Shown: one piece after another, positions 1-11,629 of the stretch
How the letters are laid out: the number at the start of each line of letters is the position of its first letter
How positions within the stretch are numbered: position 1 is the stretch's first letter
Source of the DNA: Aptenodytes patagonicus
Lineage: Eukaryota; Chordata; Aves; Sphenisciformes; Spheniscidae
DNA length: 64,000 nucleotides
Assembly (NCBI RefSeq): GCF_965638725.1
Contig: NC_134950.1
Location: forward strand, 25,882,932 to 25,946,931
Direction of reading: 5' to 3'
The notes under the pieces: generated by a model
The model's input: only the letters and a program-made list of their open reading frames with translations
Databases searched by the model: none
What the model was told of the DNA's origin: nothing
Made by a program: the position numbers and the translations under genes

Positions 1-2040
1 CAACCCTATTTATTTGGGTACGCTCCTTCACCTCCTGTTCACATGCCATAGGTTTGACAGTTAAAATTCTTGGTCCACTTAGACTTTCGAGGTTTATGTT
101 AACAGTTTGGAGAGTGAGCAGGTTGAAACAAATATACTGAGAAAAAATTGATGGTTTGCTGTATTAAGCAAAAAAATTATATTTGGCTAATGTGATGGTC
201 CAGGATGCAGGCGGCAGAGAAGGGAACTTGGTGGTCCCTCCCCGAGGATGCTCTCAGCCAAGAGCAGGGCAGCCCGGCTGGGAGGGAGGCAGGGAGAGGA
301 GCTGGCACGTTACGCATGAGGGAAGGTCCATCTGGGGAAGGGGAAGCAACTTCTGGGTCAAAATCTACCTTCTGAAAACAAATATTCCTGCTAGTATGGA
401 GCACTGAAAAACAGTATTTTCAGGAGCACTGCAGCAAGGAGGCAGGGGTGCTAAAAAAGTTGAAGCTAAAAGCAATGGGAGTTTAATGCCTCAGATTCAG
501 GGCCTTTGAAAGACAAGTCCCATATTCAAAGCTGAGGCTTGTGGAAGCTGGTGTTTTCCTGAAAAACAGCATGTATGGACTACTCGGGCATTTCAGAAAA
601 CATTGAGCTAACTGCTCTGCCAGTCGGAATCCCTACCCCCTGATTATGTGGTGTGACCACAGCCTTTTCGGAGCTTTTTGTGGTAAAGGGGGAAGTAGCC
701 CATACTTTGAGTGGGTACATTTTCTAGTCATCCTAATAGGGAATGATTTTGGTTCACAGAAATAAAAACCTTACAATGGATCATTCATGTTAAAATAAGC
801 CACAACCTAGCTGTAAAAAAATAAAAGAGATTAAGAGTGACTGTCTACAAACTGATCAGCTCTGTACTAATGCTGCTTATGCACCACAGTAAATCTTCCA
901 AAAGGCCACAAACCAGAGGCCAAACGAGGGTTGCTTAGGCCTTGGCTTGACCACTTGTGCAGGGATGAATTTTAGCCTCTGACACTAGTCCTCAACATTG
1001 CTGCCAATTTTATGGTTATAACAAGAGAAATTTCCATTAAACTTCCAGGGGAAAAAAATTACATTTGATTTTCGCTGTCTCCTGGCTTTCAAATTTTGCC
1101 TCTGGTGATTTCGCTCCCCACCCCCCCCAGAATAACAAATTCACAGAAAGAAAGAGATTTGAAAGATGTGAAATCTGTGTGTTCTAGTGCAAGGAAACTC
1201 ATGAAACTGTTTTTAAAACTGCAGTTTAGAAAGCTTCCCCAAATTGCTTTAGTTTGGAGAAACGTATTTGAAATAAAAAAATTGTTACAAAATATTTATA
1301 ATGCAATTATAAACTGAAACCTGGCCAACTATTATTGTCGAGAAAACCGGAAAAGAAATAATTTAAAAAAATGCTATTCTTCTTTTCTGGTGGCTGCTAT
1401 TATTTTACTCTTCTTATTGTTGTTGCTGCCGTTATTATGCCCTTTGCCGAGGTCCGAAGCCGGGATCCCGAGTGTTTCACAGGCGCTGATTCATTCACGG
1501 GCTGCCCCACAAGGTGCCCACTCCTGCCTGCGGTTCCCAGGTCTGGTCCCATGTGGTTTTCTCAATGCCAATCAAAACCAAAACTTCTTAAGGTGGTTTG
1601 ATATATTCAAGTCCCTTGCAGTGATCTGACTGCGTAGCTGCATAAGGCACCACGATCGCTACATCTTCTCGGTTCCCTACGCTCTGTCATTCCCTTAAGT
1701 GACTGTCCTGGCAATTAGCTGTATTGAACAATGGCATTGTCTTCCGAAATGACAAGGGGACACCCTGAGCAACAGGGCCTAACGCTGCGAGTAACAGGCA
1801 GGAGAGCAGCACTGCCTACTTTATGGCTGTTACTACTATCTGTGTACACTATCATCTGGTGAGCATCGCTGTCTTGGGGTGATAACAACAGGGTGTGAGC
1901 TTCCCCCAGCCTCCGTGCTGCCTGAAAGGTCCCCGGAGCCAGGGGAATGGCCCCCGTTGGCTGCAGAGGGCTTCAAGTCAGGCCCCCGATAAAGAAGCGA
2001 GGGTGGAAAGCAACCGTCCGAGTCAATTTTAGAGAATGCG
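1..2040. other. Upstream intergenic DNA, no gene seen
   Basis: This is mixed-composition DNA with A- and T-rich stretches and a short C-run near 1120-1132. Open frames here are under 100 codons, have no recognisable domain and look like chance. No interspersed repeat was recognised. It lies 3-5 kb upstream of the GDF6 start codon and could hold regulatory DNA, but no specific site can be supported. Confidence 0.5.
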
Positions 2041-2074
2041 TTAAAACGTGCAAAAGCAGCAGGTAGAAATGAAA

Positions 2075-2825
2075 TCGGGCTGATGGAAGTTGCTCTCAAG
2101 ACCACTCGACCCTTGCAGCTTTGCATTAGTACGAAACCACCTTCCCTTGGGAGAGGAGAAGGCCAAGGGAGGAAAAAGCTGAGAACAAAGAGGGAAGAGG
2201 AGAGACAGACTGAGAGACAAAGGCAGGAAGGGAACAGACACTCCGGGAACAGCGAGGGGACCCTGGAAACCAGCAGGGTGGGAGTGGGAAAGGCCAGCCG
2301 TGTGGCAGCAGCACTGGGGACTGCAAGGAGGGGATGTGGGAAGTGGAAACAATATCAGAAAAGGAAAATAGGACAATGAAATGCAGCAGGATAGAAAAGA
2401 AAGAGCCTGGGGGACTAGGGTTGGGCAGAAGTTGGCGGAGAAGAAACTGGAGCTGGGCAGCTGATTGGAGATAGTAGGCAGGAGCGTGGAATAAGTGAAG
2501 AGGGCACAAAAGGGGCAGAAGGAAACAAAAAAGTGATGATAAGGCTCCCGACGGAACTGGGTCATGGCAAACAAAAAAATAGCCAAAATGCTAAGTACAG
2601 AGCAGAAAGGGTGAGAGCGGCAAAGGGGACCAGAAGTAACAAAAGTGAGGCATCAGAAAAGTGAAGCCGAAGGGACAGGAGGAGGGGGGAAGGTCCCAGA
2701 GCAGAAAGCAGCTGATGAAAAGGGAGGGGAACGGTCAGGAGGGCAGCTGTGAAACCAGGGGTTAGGCAGGAGGAGTGAAAGCACAATAAATAAAAGGGGG
2801 TAAAAAAAACGAGACGGAGTGATGT
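2075..2825. repeat. Purine-rich low-complexity region
   Basis: The + strand is dominated by A and G for about 750 bp, with many GGAGA, GAAGG and AGGGA words. The opposite strand is therefore pyrimidine-rich and yields long open frames full of Ser, Phe, Leu and Pro, including one of 181 codons at 2041-2586. That composition explains the open frames and I do not call them genes. A second, shorter purine-rich patch lies at about 3660-3890. Confidence 0.5.
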
Positions 2826-4549
2826 GGGAATTGGTTTTGCAGAACACTTGCCTCATTTCTGCACTGTCACTGATACTCTTTTGTAGCCCTGTTTCTTCGC
2901 AGTTCATCTGCCAGCACCTCGCAGTACATCTATCCTACTAAAAAGAAGCCAAGGCAATGACGGGCCCCGTTCTCTAATCCAAGCTATACAACATGTCCCA
3001 CATCCACATGGTCACATCCAAATGGCCGTCTAGGGACAGCCGCTGGCACAAGCCATAACTGGTAACAGGCCTGGGCACTGGCTGGGAAAGTGCTAGCTGG
3101 CATGGGCCAAAACCACACCAGGGAGCTTGCTAAGCCGTGTATGGAGGGTTGCAGGGCAGCGCGTGAGCTCCTGCCTTGGAGTTATCTTCTTCCCTAGTGG
3201 AGATGCAGCCTGGGTCACTTAGAACCTGAGCCCTTCTTTTGATCTGAACGTCCCCTTCACGGTCCTCATCTCCTCTAGCATCTCTCCCCAACAGCTGGGG
3301 AGCACAGTGGGACTGAGCTCGCCGCAGGCAAACTGGGACCTACCAGGATAGATGCCCGCTCCGTATGCCCTGGCTGCGTCTGCCTCATCCCACTAATGCG
3401 TGTGTTGCACTGGAAGTGGTGCCAAAAGCCCAGGCGTGAGTTGCCCTCTCTTGGTGGAAAATGAGAAGGGGGAAGCAAAAGACAAGAGAATCCGGTGTAC
3501 GACTGCATGGCCCATGAAGAACAGCTGCTGATGAAGGAGCGCGGTCAGAGTCATCAGATTCAACCCGGGGTGAAAGCCAGATTCCCTTTATTTGCTATGG
3601 ACTGAGCTTTCACTGCTAAACACGCACGACCCTCAGGCTGCAGCACCTCTTGCTGGAATGAGAGGAAAATCCACCAGTGGCAGAGCTGGGGCAGATAGGA
3701 GAGGTAGGAAGAAGTGGAGAATGGGAGATCAGGAGAGGAGAGGAGGGAAGCTCAGCACAGGGCAAAGGAAAGCAATGTGGGGAAGCGGAGGAGGGTGGCT
3801 TGTGGCTGCCAGCAGCAGCAGTGCCACAGTTCAGGCAGGAGGATGAGAAGGAGGTCAGGAAGAAGCAAGGAGGGAACAGGACGGGTAGGGTAACACAAGC
3901 TTGTTACCATGCTTTGTCCATGGCTATGAACCCTAGATAGGTAGTTGGATGAAAGCATTTGGAGAGCTGACACCAGTCTTACACTGGAGGATGCACCTCC
4001 CAAAAGCCAAATGAAAAGGGGTGGGTGAATCCTCCTGCTTCTGCCCCACTTCTGTCTTCTGCATGACCAGCACAAGGAGGATCTGTGCCCCGCTTTGAGG
4101 AGGCTTTCCTGCCTGCCCCAGGCTGCCCTGCTTATCTTGCCAGTGCTGCCTGCCCATCGCTGCCCAGTGCTGCATTTTCCCAAGCCCCAGCCTGGCACCA
4201 TGCTTCTCTCAGGCTGGTCCCCTCTTGGTGGTTGTGCAGATTTTGAGAGAAGGAGAACAGTCTGTGGCTCTTCACTCCTGTGCTTTCCCTTCCCTCTCTG
4301 ATGGGTGGCAGGGCCTGCCTCAAGGCTGCCCGCTAGCTGGGCCTTGGCGCATCCCAAGGTGAGACACCCACTTTCCACCAAATTCTCCTTCTTGAGAGAC
4401 CCCTGCTTTGTGCCAAACTCTCGGCAGGCACATAGCCGTGGGAATACGGAAGAGCCTTAAGCGAAATCATTAGCATCGCCGGAGTCTGCCCACACCCGAA
4501 ACCACAGCACCCGCAGCACCTAAACGCACCGCAAAGCGTCGACCGGTTG
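2826..4549. other. Upstream flank of GDF6, no gene seen
   Basis: No gene or known repeat is recognised. The 209-codon minus-strand open frame at 3752-4381 has no recognisable domain and overlaps a purine-rich low-complexity patch, so it is treated as chance. GC and CpG content rise sharply after about 4500, where the GDF6 CpG island begins. Confidence 0.45.
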
Positions 4550-4681
4550 ATGAGAAGCGGTACCCAAAGGGTGGCAGCGAGATGCGCAGCATCTCTCCCC
4601 GGCCCTCGTGTCCACTTCCTGCGTGGAGTCCACAGCGAGGAGGGAGCAAAGGGACCCCCGAGCACCCGACCGCGGGGTGTC

Positions 4682-4773
4682 CCGCCCCGCCGCGGACCGC
4701 CCCGCGGGGGCGGGCTGGGTGCCCCCACGGGGGCACCCAGCCCGCCCCCGCGGGGCGGTCCGCGGCGGGGCGG
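4682..4773. repeat. Perfect 45-bp-arm GC-rich palindrome in the GDF6 promoter/5' UTR
   Basis: I paired each base x with base 9455-x. Positions 4682-4726 are perfectly complementary to 4773-4729, leaving only the two bases AC at 4727-4728 unpaired. The arms are almost all G and C, and pairing fails at 4681/4774. The centre is about 205 bp upstream of the GDF6 ATG, so it falls in the promoter or 5' UTR. As RNA it would form an extremely stable hairpin. The near-identity of the two strands explains why both give similar Pro/Arg/Gly-rich spurious frames. It may be a real inverted duplication or a fold-back assembly artefact. Confidence 0.9.
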
Positions 4774-4932
4774 TACCCACGGGGCGGGGCGGGCTGCTCC
4801 GGGCCGAGCCCGCCCGGGTGCAGTCCCCGCTCCGCACCACGCCGCCGCGCAGTCCCCGCGCCGCTCCGTGGGCCGCCGGAGCCGCACGTCGGGCCGCCCT
4901 CCTCTTCCTCCCCACCGCCGCCGCCTCTCGCT

Positions 4933-5269
4933 ATGAATGCGCGCCGGGCCCTGCTCTCCGCCGCCTTGCTCGCCAGCCTCCTCTGGGATTTACCTTGCTG
5001 CCTCCCGGCTTCCCTCCCCGCCGCCTCGGAGCTCGCCGCCTCCTCCAAGGGCGGACGGGGCCGCAGGGTGCCGCGGTCCCCACGGGAGAACCGCCCGCGG
5101 CAAGGGGGACACGCCGTGGGCCGGGCGCTCCCGCGGGCGGAACCCCACGAGTACATGCTGTCTCTGTTCAGGACTTACTCCATCGCGGAGAAACTGGGCA
5201 TCAACGCCAGCTTTTTTCAGTCGTCCAAATCCGCCAACACCATCACTAGTTTTGTAGACAGGGGACGAG
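4933..5269 (+). CDS. GDF6: GDF6 (BMP13) coding exon 1: signal peptide and N-terminal propeptide
   Basis: GDF6 is a secreted BMP-family ligand of the GDF5/6/7 group. It signals through BMP type I/II receptors and SMAD1/5/8 in joint and skeletal patterning and in eye development (family knowledge). This exon encodes residues 1-112 and the first base of codon 113. Residues 1 to about 25 form a signal peptide: an Arg pair followed by a hydrophobic Leu/Ala run ending WDLPCC, closely resembling the start of mammalian GDF6. A basic low-complexity stretch follows. The conserved propeptide block contains [17 protein letters not shown], an N-glycosylation site NAS at residue 91, and [15 protein letters not shown]. 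The donor is GTAAGT at 5270, phase 1. The ATG at 4933 is chosen because it begins the signal peptide. The frame stays open upstream to an ATG at 4582, but that extension is GC-rich low complexity and includes the palindrome. Confidence 0.95.
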
Positions 5270-7094
5270 GTAAGTTTTGCCCCCCCACGCCCCTCACCTT
5301 CCCCCCGGGGCTGCGGGCGCCCCTTCCCGCGGCGCTCCGCGGTGCGCGGCTGCCGTCCAGCGGAGCCTGGCGCTGGGGAGGCGGGGAGCGCGCTGCATCG
5401 GTCACTGATGTTTCGCCCCCCCGCCCTCGGTATTGCAGAAAAGTGGATCTTTCGGTAAATTGTGGATCGCGTTGTTCTATTTCAAAGCAAACTGCCCCGC
5501 GGCGCTAAACCCGGACCGCGGCAGCCGTAAACGCTGCGTGCGAGAAACACGCGTGTTCTTCCCCGAATCGTCACGGGGTGGTGGGAAACATGCCCCAGCT
5601 TTGCAGGCGCACTTCGGGTGTAAATGCGACCTTGAAAAAAAAAAAAAACCGCTCTTCTGGTTTCTTTCCGTCTGCCGAAGAAAGGATCGCTCTTATCGCT
5701 GCGGCTGCAAGGCAAATAGAAAGTTCAAACTGACCGAGGGCAAACATTTGCTGCCCAAAGCTGCTCTCGCGTAGGGTCGCTTTATCGGGGTTACCTGGAA
5801 GAGCACCAGCCCCGTTTGAAAGCGCTGGGGCTGGGACGCAGCCGGCTCCGCTCGCGGGGAGGCAGCCTGACGCCCAGGTAACCCTCGGCCCCGGGGCTCA
5901 GCGGGGGGCGGCCCGGACTCGCCGTCTGCTTCGGGGCGGCATCCTACGTCCTTCAAGCCTGGTGTGTGCGGGGCTGGCCCTCACCCATCCTCGGGCCGGG
6001 GGTGGCAGCGGGGACGGCTCCCCGGGCCCTCGGCTGCCCCGCGGCGGGGAGCCCGGAGGAGGGGAGAGGACGGGGCGGGCGGCGGAGCCCGGGGCCAGCC
6101 GGGCCCCAGGCCTTGCCCGCGCTCTCCCCGGGCAGCACCGGTGCCGCGGGGCTCCCGGAACCCCTCCGCGACCTGCAGCCCCGGCCGGGGCCCTGCTTTG
6201 CTTTTCTCTCGTTGTTTCATCGCTCGTACTCGGGGCAGCGGGTGGAGATTTCTCGGCGATCCAGAGGAAAAGAGAATTTCCCTTCCCTCAAAATGCCCCC
6301 GTTTTTTTCACGTTACCTTGGTTTGTGAGCCATTAACGACAGACTACTTAACAGGTTCTTAACGAAGGTTGTGCATTCTTTCCTTCTCTCCCCCCCTCCC
6401 CGATTTGACGACCCTCCCCTCCGTCCGCGCCCCTCCCGCGGGACCCTGCCCGTGTACCTGCCGGCGGCTGGCAGCGGCGTCCCGCCGCTGCCGGGAGCCG
6501 CGAAAGCACGCCGACCTCCCCGCTTCCCGGCCCTTTCAGGGCAAAACGCAGCGCCGGGAAAGCCTCCCGGCTCCCTGGAGCTACAGGAGCCGCTCGCTCC
6601 CCAAACCGAACCGAACCCAAGACAACCCTCTCCGCCGCCTCGCCGAGCCGGCAGCCTCTCCTCCTTCCCACGGCATCCACGGCTCAGCCCCCTGCTCCAT
6701 AGCCACCCCCGGCTCGGGGGGTCCTCCCCCGCGGAGGGGGCTCGGCAGGGCTCTTTCCCTCCCGCCCCGGTGCCCGTCGCACCCCTCCGGGCTCAGGTGG
6801 GTGCGTGGAAGCGTCCACGGTGGGTGCCCCCCGCGGTCCGAAGAGCCCAGCCGTTTCCGAGGGGAGAGGGGACACGAGGTTTTTGCTTTCCGCCTTCGCC
6901 TGATGGGGGTTGTTTTCTTCGTCGCTGTTAAAAGGGGGGGTGGGGAGAAGAGGACTCGCTTTCTAGAAATACGGTTTCGAAAGTTCAGCCGTCAGAAACG
7001 CGCTGGCCCGCTTTCCCCGCCAGAGAGGAAACGGGGTGCTAATTCTGCGAGCTGCGGGGAAATAGAGCCGCGCTCAAGATCACCTTATTCTTGA

Positions 7095-7420
7095 TAACCA
7101 GAAGAAAGACAGTTAATTTAACAAATTTAGCTCATCTCGCTGCATGGGAGATTCTACTCCGGGGGAAGTGATTTGCTAACAGAAGCCCTGGTTTGATTAA
7201 GGAAAAGCCTCACTTTTCCCCATTGATTTTGATTTGATGTGTCACAGGCTGTGACCTTCTGCTGGACCTTCTGAGGGTTGCTTAGCATCAAGCCACTGAT
7301 TGGAGTATTTCAACTCAGTGATCTAATTGAGTGTTCATGTCATAACATATCAAATATTGTCTAGTCTCCCATAATGAAGCGGACCAGCCAATGGCACATC
7401 ACCAAAAAACTTCAAGAGAG
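7095..7420. promoter_or_regulatory. Candidate intronic regulatory island (AT-rich between CpG blocks)
   Basis: This unique-looking stretch interrupts CpG-rich DNA and is dense in short TGATTAA, TTGATTTTGATTTGATG, ATCTAATTGAG and CCAAT-type words (CCAATGG near 7388). Homeodomain and TCF-like motifs fit those words. This is composition and motif inference only; conservation was not tested. Confidence 0.3.
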
Positions 7421-7537
7421 CTTCCGTTCCTCTGAAGTGGTAGCTATTTTACTGCCCACCTCCCCGTGGGCTCCTAGCTCAGTTAATTGGCGAGCTGGAG
7501 TTGTGCTGCTGATGAACAGTCTTTGCTCAGGGAAAGC

Positions 7538-7550
7538 GGGGGGGGGGGGG
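7538..7550 (+). repeat. G13 homopolymer run
   Basis: An uninterrupted run of about 13 G residues lies in the intron. It can be length-variable and may support G-quadruplex formation. A comparable C-run lies at about 8041-8050. Confidence 0.85.
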
Positions 7551-9064
7551 ATTTTCTGTCAATTCATTTGCAGACAATATAGCCGCCCAAATTGACCCAA
7601 TTAGATGGGCTGCTCTTTCCCGAAGCGGCAGCTCCGGGGGAGACGGCGGTGGCCGTCCCTCCTGCCCGCACAGCGTCCTTCATGGCAGGGTTTCGGGGGG
7701 ACAGCAGCCCAGAGAGGAGAGCGAAGCAGCTTTTAGTCCTGCCGAGAAATGCCCTTCCCGCACGGCGTGGGCTGCTGTGCCTGCGTGTCCGTGAGAGCGT
7801 CCCGAGGGAGAGGCAGCTCGGCTGCCGGCTCCTGCCTGCAGCAACCCCCGGCCAGAGCAGCCCCAAAGCCAGCCCGTCCCACCGTCCTCCTCAGCTGAGA
7901 GGGGCAGAGCGCTTCGGTGCGGACACCAACAACTGCTCCTCTTCGCCTCTTGTTTCTTTCCTTCCCGCTTGAAGCTAATAAGATCGCTTTCAGGCTAGCT
8001 CGAGAGGAGGAAAGCCACACTACTGCATTATATATATATTCCCCCCCCCCGCCCCGAGGTAGAAAAAGAGCGCAGAAAGGGGGAAAGGTTTTGCGATTCC
8101 CTCTTTTCCACCCCCTCCCGCCCCCCAGTCGCTCCCCCTTGTTACGGTCGCAAGATCAGACAGGATCTAGCTGAATGTAGGAAAATTACTGTTGCCACAT
8201 GAAGTAACTCATTAAAACGCAGATGGTGCTCTCGCTGGCCTCAGGACCCCCAGCATTGGAGCTCCGCAGTAAGGCAGGACAATTAGGAGCTGCAAGGACT
8301 CCACCAGGCAGGGGGGAAAAAGAAAAAAGAGCGAGCGGGAGGGAGCTGAAGAAGGGAGCTATAAACAAGCAAATCCACAGCTAGCAAGAAACGCGGCACG
8401 GCTCGGAACAAACCGAAAACAAAAAAGAAATAGCCGGGGTGCGAGGGAGCGCGATTTTCAAAGGGATCTCCCGTGGGAAGGGAATGCCACAGGGGCCGGC
8501 TGCCGTGGGTTCACCTCGCCTTTCCCTTTGGTGTCTGCAGAGCTGCCCGCAGCCGCGGTTCCGCGGCCGGGCTCCCGCATACGAAATGTTGAGCTCCGCG
8601 CCTAAGGGACGGGGAAACCGAAATGGGTCGAGATCGCCTCCTTTTCCCCTCCCCGTTTTCTTTGTGCAGTTTCGTGTTCCAATTGAGAGGCAGCTGGATT
8701 CAGATGGGCAGGGGTCCGACCATCGTTGTTTTGCTCTTGCCGTTAGGGTCGGGAGGGGGGTGAGGAGAGGGGGCAGGAGGAAGGGGGGGATCCCGTGTGC
8801 AGAAGCTGGAAATGGCCCGGCTGTGCATGTGGCAGAAGAAAAGAGCGTAAATCCCACTTGAAGTTCATCTAGTGCAACATGTTTATGCAAAACAGCGGGT
8901 TTCTGGGTGGACCGAAAGCTGCAATATAGTATAATCTGTGCAGCGCCTTTGCCCAGGCAGTGTTGTCGTTGGCAGAAGGAAAATGAAAAATAAGCAGGGA
9001 AGTATTTTAATGGGGAAGGAGGGAATTCACAACTGTTAATTATTTGGTGACCTTGTATTCGATT

Positions 9065-9650
9065 TGTTTGAGCCCCTTATAAAAACACTAATGCAGACCA
9101 GACGGCCGGAGCGCGGCAGCGAGCAGCCGCTTCTCATCCCCGCCGTGCGCCCGGGGAAGGAGCGAGCGGCCCGGCCCGGCCCGGCCCGGCGGGGCCTCCG
9201 CACCCGCGGAACCTGCAGCGCGGGGGCAGGCGGCAGTCGGGGAGCGGGCTGTGTCTCCGCGCTGCCTGCGCCTGAAGGATATTTAGGAGTTTGAGTTCCC
9301 CCCCTCCCCGCGCTGCCGGAGCTGTGGGAGGGAGCGGAGCGCTGCGCGGGGCTGGGGCGCGGGCGGAGCGGGCAGCGGCGCGGAGCGTCCCCTCGGAAGC
9401 CGCGGCCGCGCCGCTCGTCTCTCCCTCCTGAAAATCTGGGGGTTCGGAGGGGTTGTTTTTTTATTTTTTTCTTTGTTTTGTTTTCTTTTGCGAAGGCGCG
9501 GGGGTTTGCGCACAGAAGCGCAGCGGGACGGGGAGGGCGGTCTGGGGAAAGCAGAGCCCGCAAGCGCCGGGAGACGGAGGCCCGCGGCCGCTCCGCGGCA
9601 CAGGTAGCTCGGCGGGGCGGTGCGCGGCGCGGAGCCGCTCTGCTGACGGG
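9065..9650. promoter_or_regulatory. Intronic CpG island with GGCCC repeat
   Basis: GC and CpG density rise abruptly at about 9100 after an AT-rich stretch. A short perfect pentamer repeat, GGCCC about four to five times, occupies roughly 9168-9192. The island could be a secondary promoter or enhancer-associated CpG island. No exon or start site can be supported here. The 175-codon minus-strand open frame across it is compositional. Confidence 0.5.
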
Positions 9651-9756
9651 AAGGAGTAATCAAAGCCTATCAAGCCATTCCGGTGGCTCCTGATTTTTTA
9701 TTTTTAATTTTTAAATCCAGAAGCCCCCTTGCGGGGCTTGCTAAGAGTCCGCGTTT

Positions 9757-9787
<31 letters not shown>
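9757..9787 (+). repeat. Poly(T) run of about 29 bases
   Basis: A near-pure T homopolymer lies at 9759-9787, directly followed by GAGGACGG. No LINE or retro-copy body is seen on either side, so this is better read as a simple homopolymer than as the tail of a minus-strand insertion. Its length is probably unreliable in the assembly. Confidence 0.85.
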
Positions 9788-9819
9788 GAGGACGGTAGGA
9801 CCGAGCTCTCCGCTTCGGG

Positions 9820-10640
9820 GATGTTTAGTTTCCGCCGCCCGCGGGGCGATGCCGTGCCGCAGCCTGGGCTGGCCCCAACCGGGAGCCGAGAGGCCCGCGG
9901 GGAGAAAACCCGGCGCAGTCCGGGGCCAGCCCGGCGCTGGGCACGGCAGCCGGGCGCCTCGCCCTCCTCATTTTCCTCCTCGCTTCGTAGTCCTATAGAA
10001 AAAAAGCAGCCGATCGGAGAAATGCTCGTTTCCTTGCGATTTCGGGGCAGGCTGGAACCGAGGTTGGGCGTCCTTGCGTGCCTGAAGTCTGGTTTCTGAG
10101 CGAAAGGGGACGTTTCAGTCCTTGCTAGTTGTGGTCAGATCTGTATGTTGTGTTGCTGTATCCCGGCGCTTCCACATATACGGCTCAGAAATATCCTCCA
10201 AAGCGTCCCCTCGCTCCATTTCTTAGCTCCGAGCGCTGGGAATGTTCAGTCCGATTTTCTCAACACGAATAATTTCGGAGGAATGATTTCTCCTCGATCG
10301 AAGTATTTCGGATAGCGAAACGTCCGCAAACGGGGAAAGGGAAAGGGACTCGGTTAATGTCTGTTACAGCAGGTAGAACCCCTCTCCGCCTCGGCGCATC
10401 TCCTGGGGCGATGCCGACAGACGAGGGGCCCGGAGACCCGCGGGATGCCCCGCGGGTGTTGCGGCCGTCCCTCTGCGCCCGAGGGCCGAGCGTCACGCGT
10501 GCGAACCGGGGAGGCAGCGGGAGGCGGCGGGAGGCGGCGGGAGGCGGCGGGAGGCGGCCGTCGGCAGCGGCGAGCCGGGGAGCGGGGCGAGGGCAGGCAA
10601 CCTTCCCGGCGCAGGTACGGTAAAGCGGTGATCAAAGGTA
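9820..10640. promoter_or_regulatory. Intronic CpG-rich block with decamer VNTR
   Basis: This CpG-rich intronic DNA contains five consecutive 10-bp units of the type GAGGCGGCGG at 10511-10560. The first and last units each differ by one base or so. Runs of similar minisatellite often vary in copy number between individuals. No exon is supported. Confidence 0.55.
10511..10560 (+). repeat. GAGGCGGCGG decamer tandem repeat, 5 copies
   Basis: Five adjacent decamers start at 10511, 10521, 10531, 10541 and 10551. The middle three are identical; the first reads GAGGCAGCGG and the last GAGGCGGCCG. It is a short GC minisatellite inside the intronic CpG block. Confidence 0.9.
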
Positions 10641-10849
10641 TATCGCAGCCAGGTGCCTCCCCGCTCCGGGGGAAAAAAAGAAATGGAAACAGGCCTCCAT
10701 CAGCTCGCTGGGGTTTTGGCAGGACCGGGAACTCGTCCGAGGAAGGTGTGGTCTTTCCCAGTTACTCGATAGCGAAGCGAACGAAACATTTAAATCTAAT
10801 CACCCGGTGTAATAAAAAACCACGGCGAGGCAGGCGCTGGGAGATGCGG

Positions 10850-11230
10850 AATTGAAACCCGGAGAAATACCACACATGGAGAGTCAGCCCCTTGTTTCCA
10901 CAGCTCGGGTAATGCTCCGAAAGGAATACCTGTCAGCCTTGCGACTCTGCAGACAACGTGTGGGCAGCCCGTCGCAATTACGAGGGATATATGTTTTAAT
11001 TTCCAGATTATTGTTGAGCGAGCGCCTGCAAAGGGTCTTTAAACTGCAAATGTGCTTTTGGTTTGCGAGTTTAAATATGGCTTGAAAGAGAATTCGGGAA
11101 TGGGAAAATTCTTCTTGAACGTGGTTTGGGTATAATTTGCAGTGATGTAAAGTTAAGATCTGAGCCCTGATGAATTGGCTGCGAGCCCAGTACCTGATCT
11201 GCCATGAAAAGGGAAACTTTGCTTAGCCTT
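10850..11230. promoter_or_regulatory. Candidate intronic regulatory island
   Basis: This AT-richer, non-repetitive stretch lies between CpG blocks. It contains TTTAATTTCC, AGATTATTGTTGAG, TTTAAATATGG and TAATTTGC words typical of homeodomain and forkhead binding. Nothing shows coding potential. Low confidence without conservation data. Confidence 0.25.
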
Positions 11231-11629
11231 CGTTAACCCCCGGCTCGCCTCAAAGCCCAGGCTGCCGGCGAGAAAGCGAGCCCGGGAAGCGGGAGAGAGT
11301 TCACACAGGGAGTTAAAGGAAACGTCCCAACCCAGTCAGTCGTTTAACCTTGGAGATGATGAAACCGCCGCCACCGCAAAGCGGAGGAAAGCGGGAGAGG
11401 AGGCGGGCGGGGGCCCGGCGCAGCCCCCCCGGCCCGGCCCGGCCCCTGCCCGCCCCGCGGGAGCACGGGGCACGCCGGCTGCCCGGGCGCTTTGGGACGG
11501 GCAGAGCGGAGCGGGGCTGCTCTCCTCCGCCGCCGCTGACACATGCTTAAACTCCAGATAGATCTGCGCCCGTCTTCTCCCCCTCCTTCCCGCTCCCAAT
11601 ATTTTATCTTCGCCCGAAAAAGTAAACGA

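Larger units (their letters stand above)
4550..7110. promoter_or_regulatory. CpG island over GDF6 promoter, exon 1 and 5' intron
   Basis: CpG and GC density are very high from just upstream of the GDF6 start codon into the first 1.8 kb of the intron. Multiple GC boxes are visible, for example GGGGCGGGGCGGG at 4781-4793, which fit Sp/KLF binding. No TATA box is obvious close to the start codon, which fits a CpG-island promoter. The transcription start cannot be placed from sequence alone. The island contains the large palindrome at 4682-4773. Boundaries are by eye. Confidence 0.75.

Noticed and set aside
2041..2586. 181-codon minus-strand open frame
   Set aside because: It lies on the pyrimidine strand of a purine-rich tract; Ser/Phe/Leu/Pro-rich low complexity with no domain.
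3752..4381. 209-codon minus-strand open frame upstream of GDF6
   Set aside because: No recognisable domain or splice context and a partly low-complexity composition; treated as chance.
4582..4932. In-frame upstream extension of GDF6 from an ATG at 4582
   Set aside because: The frame is open for 117 extra codons only because the region is stop-poor GC sequence that includes the palindrome. The ATG at 4933 starts a good signal peptide that matches mammalian GDF6; an extension would bury it.
9757..9787. Poly(T) as the tail of a minus-strand retrotransposed gene copy
   Set aside because: No processed-gene sequence or target-site duplication is visible beside it; a plain homopolymer is the simpler reading.
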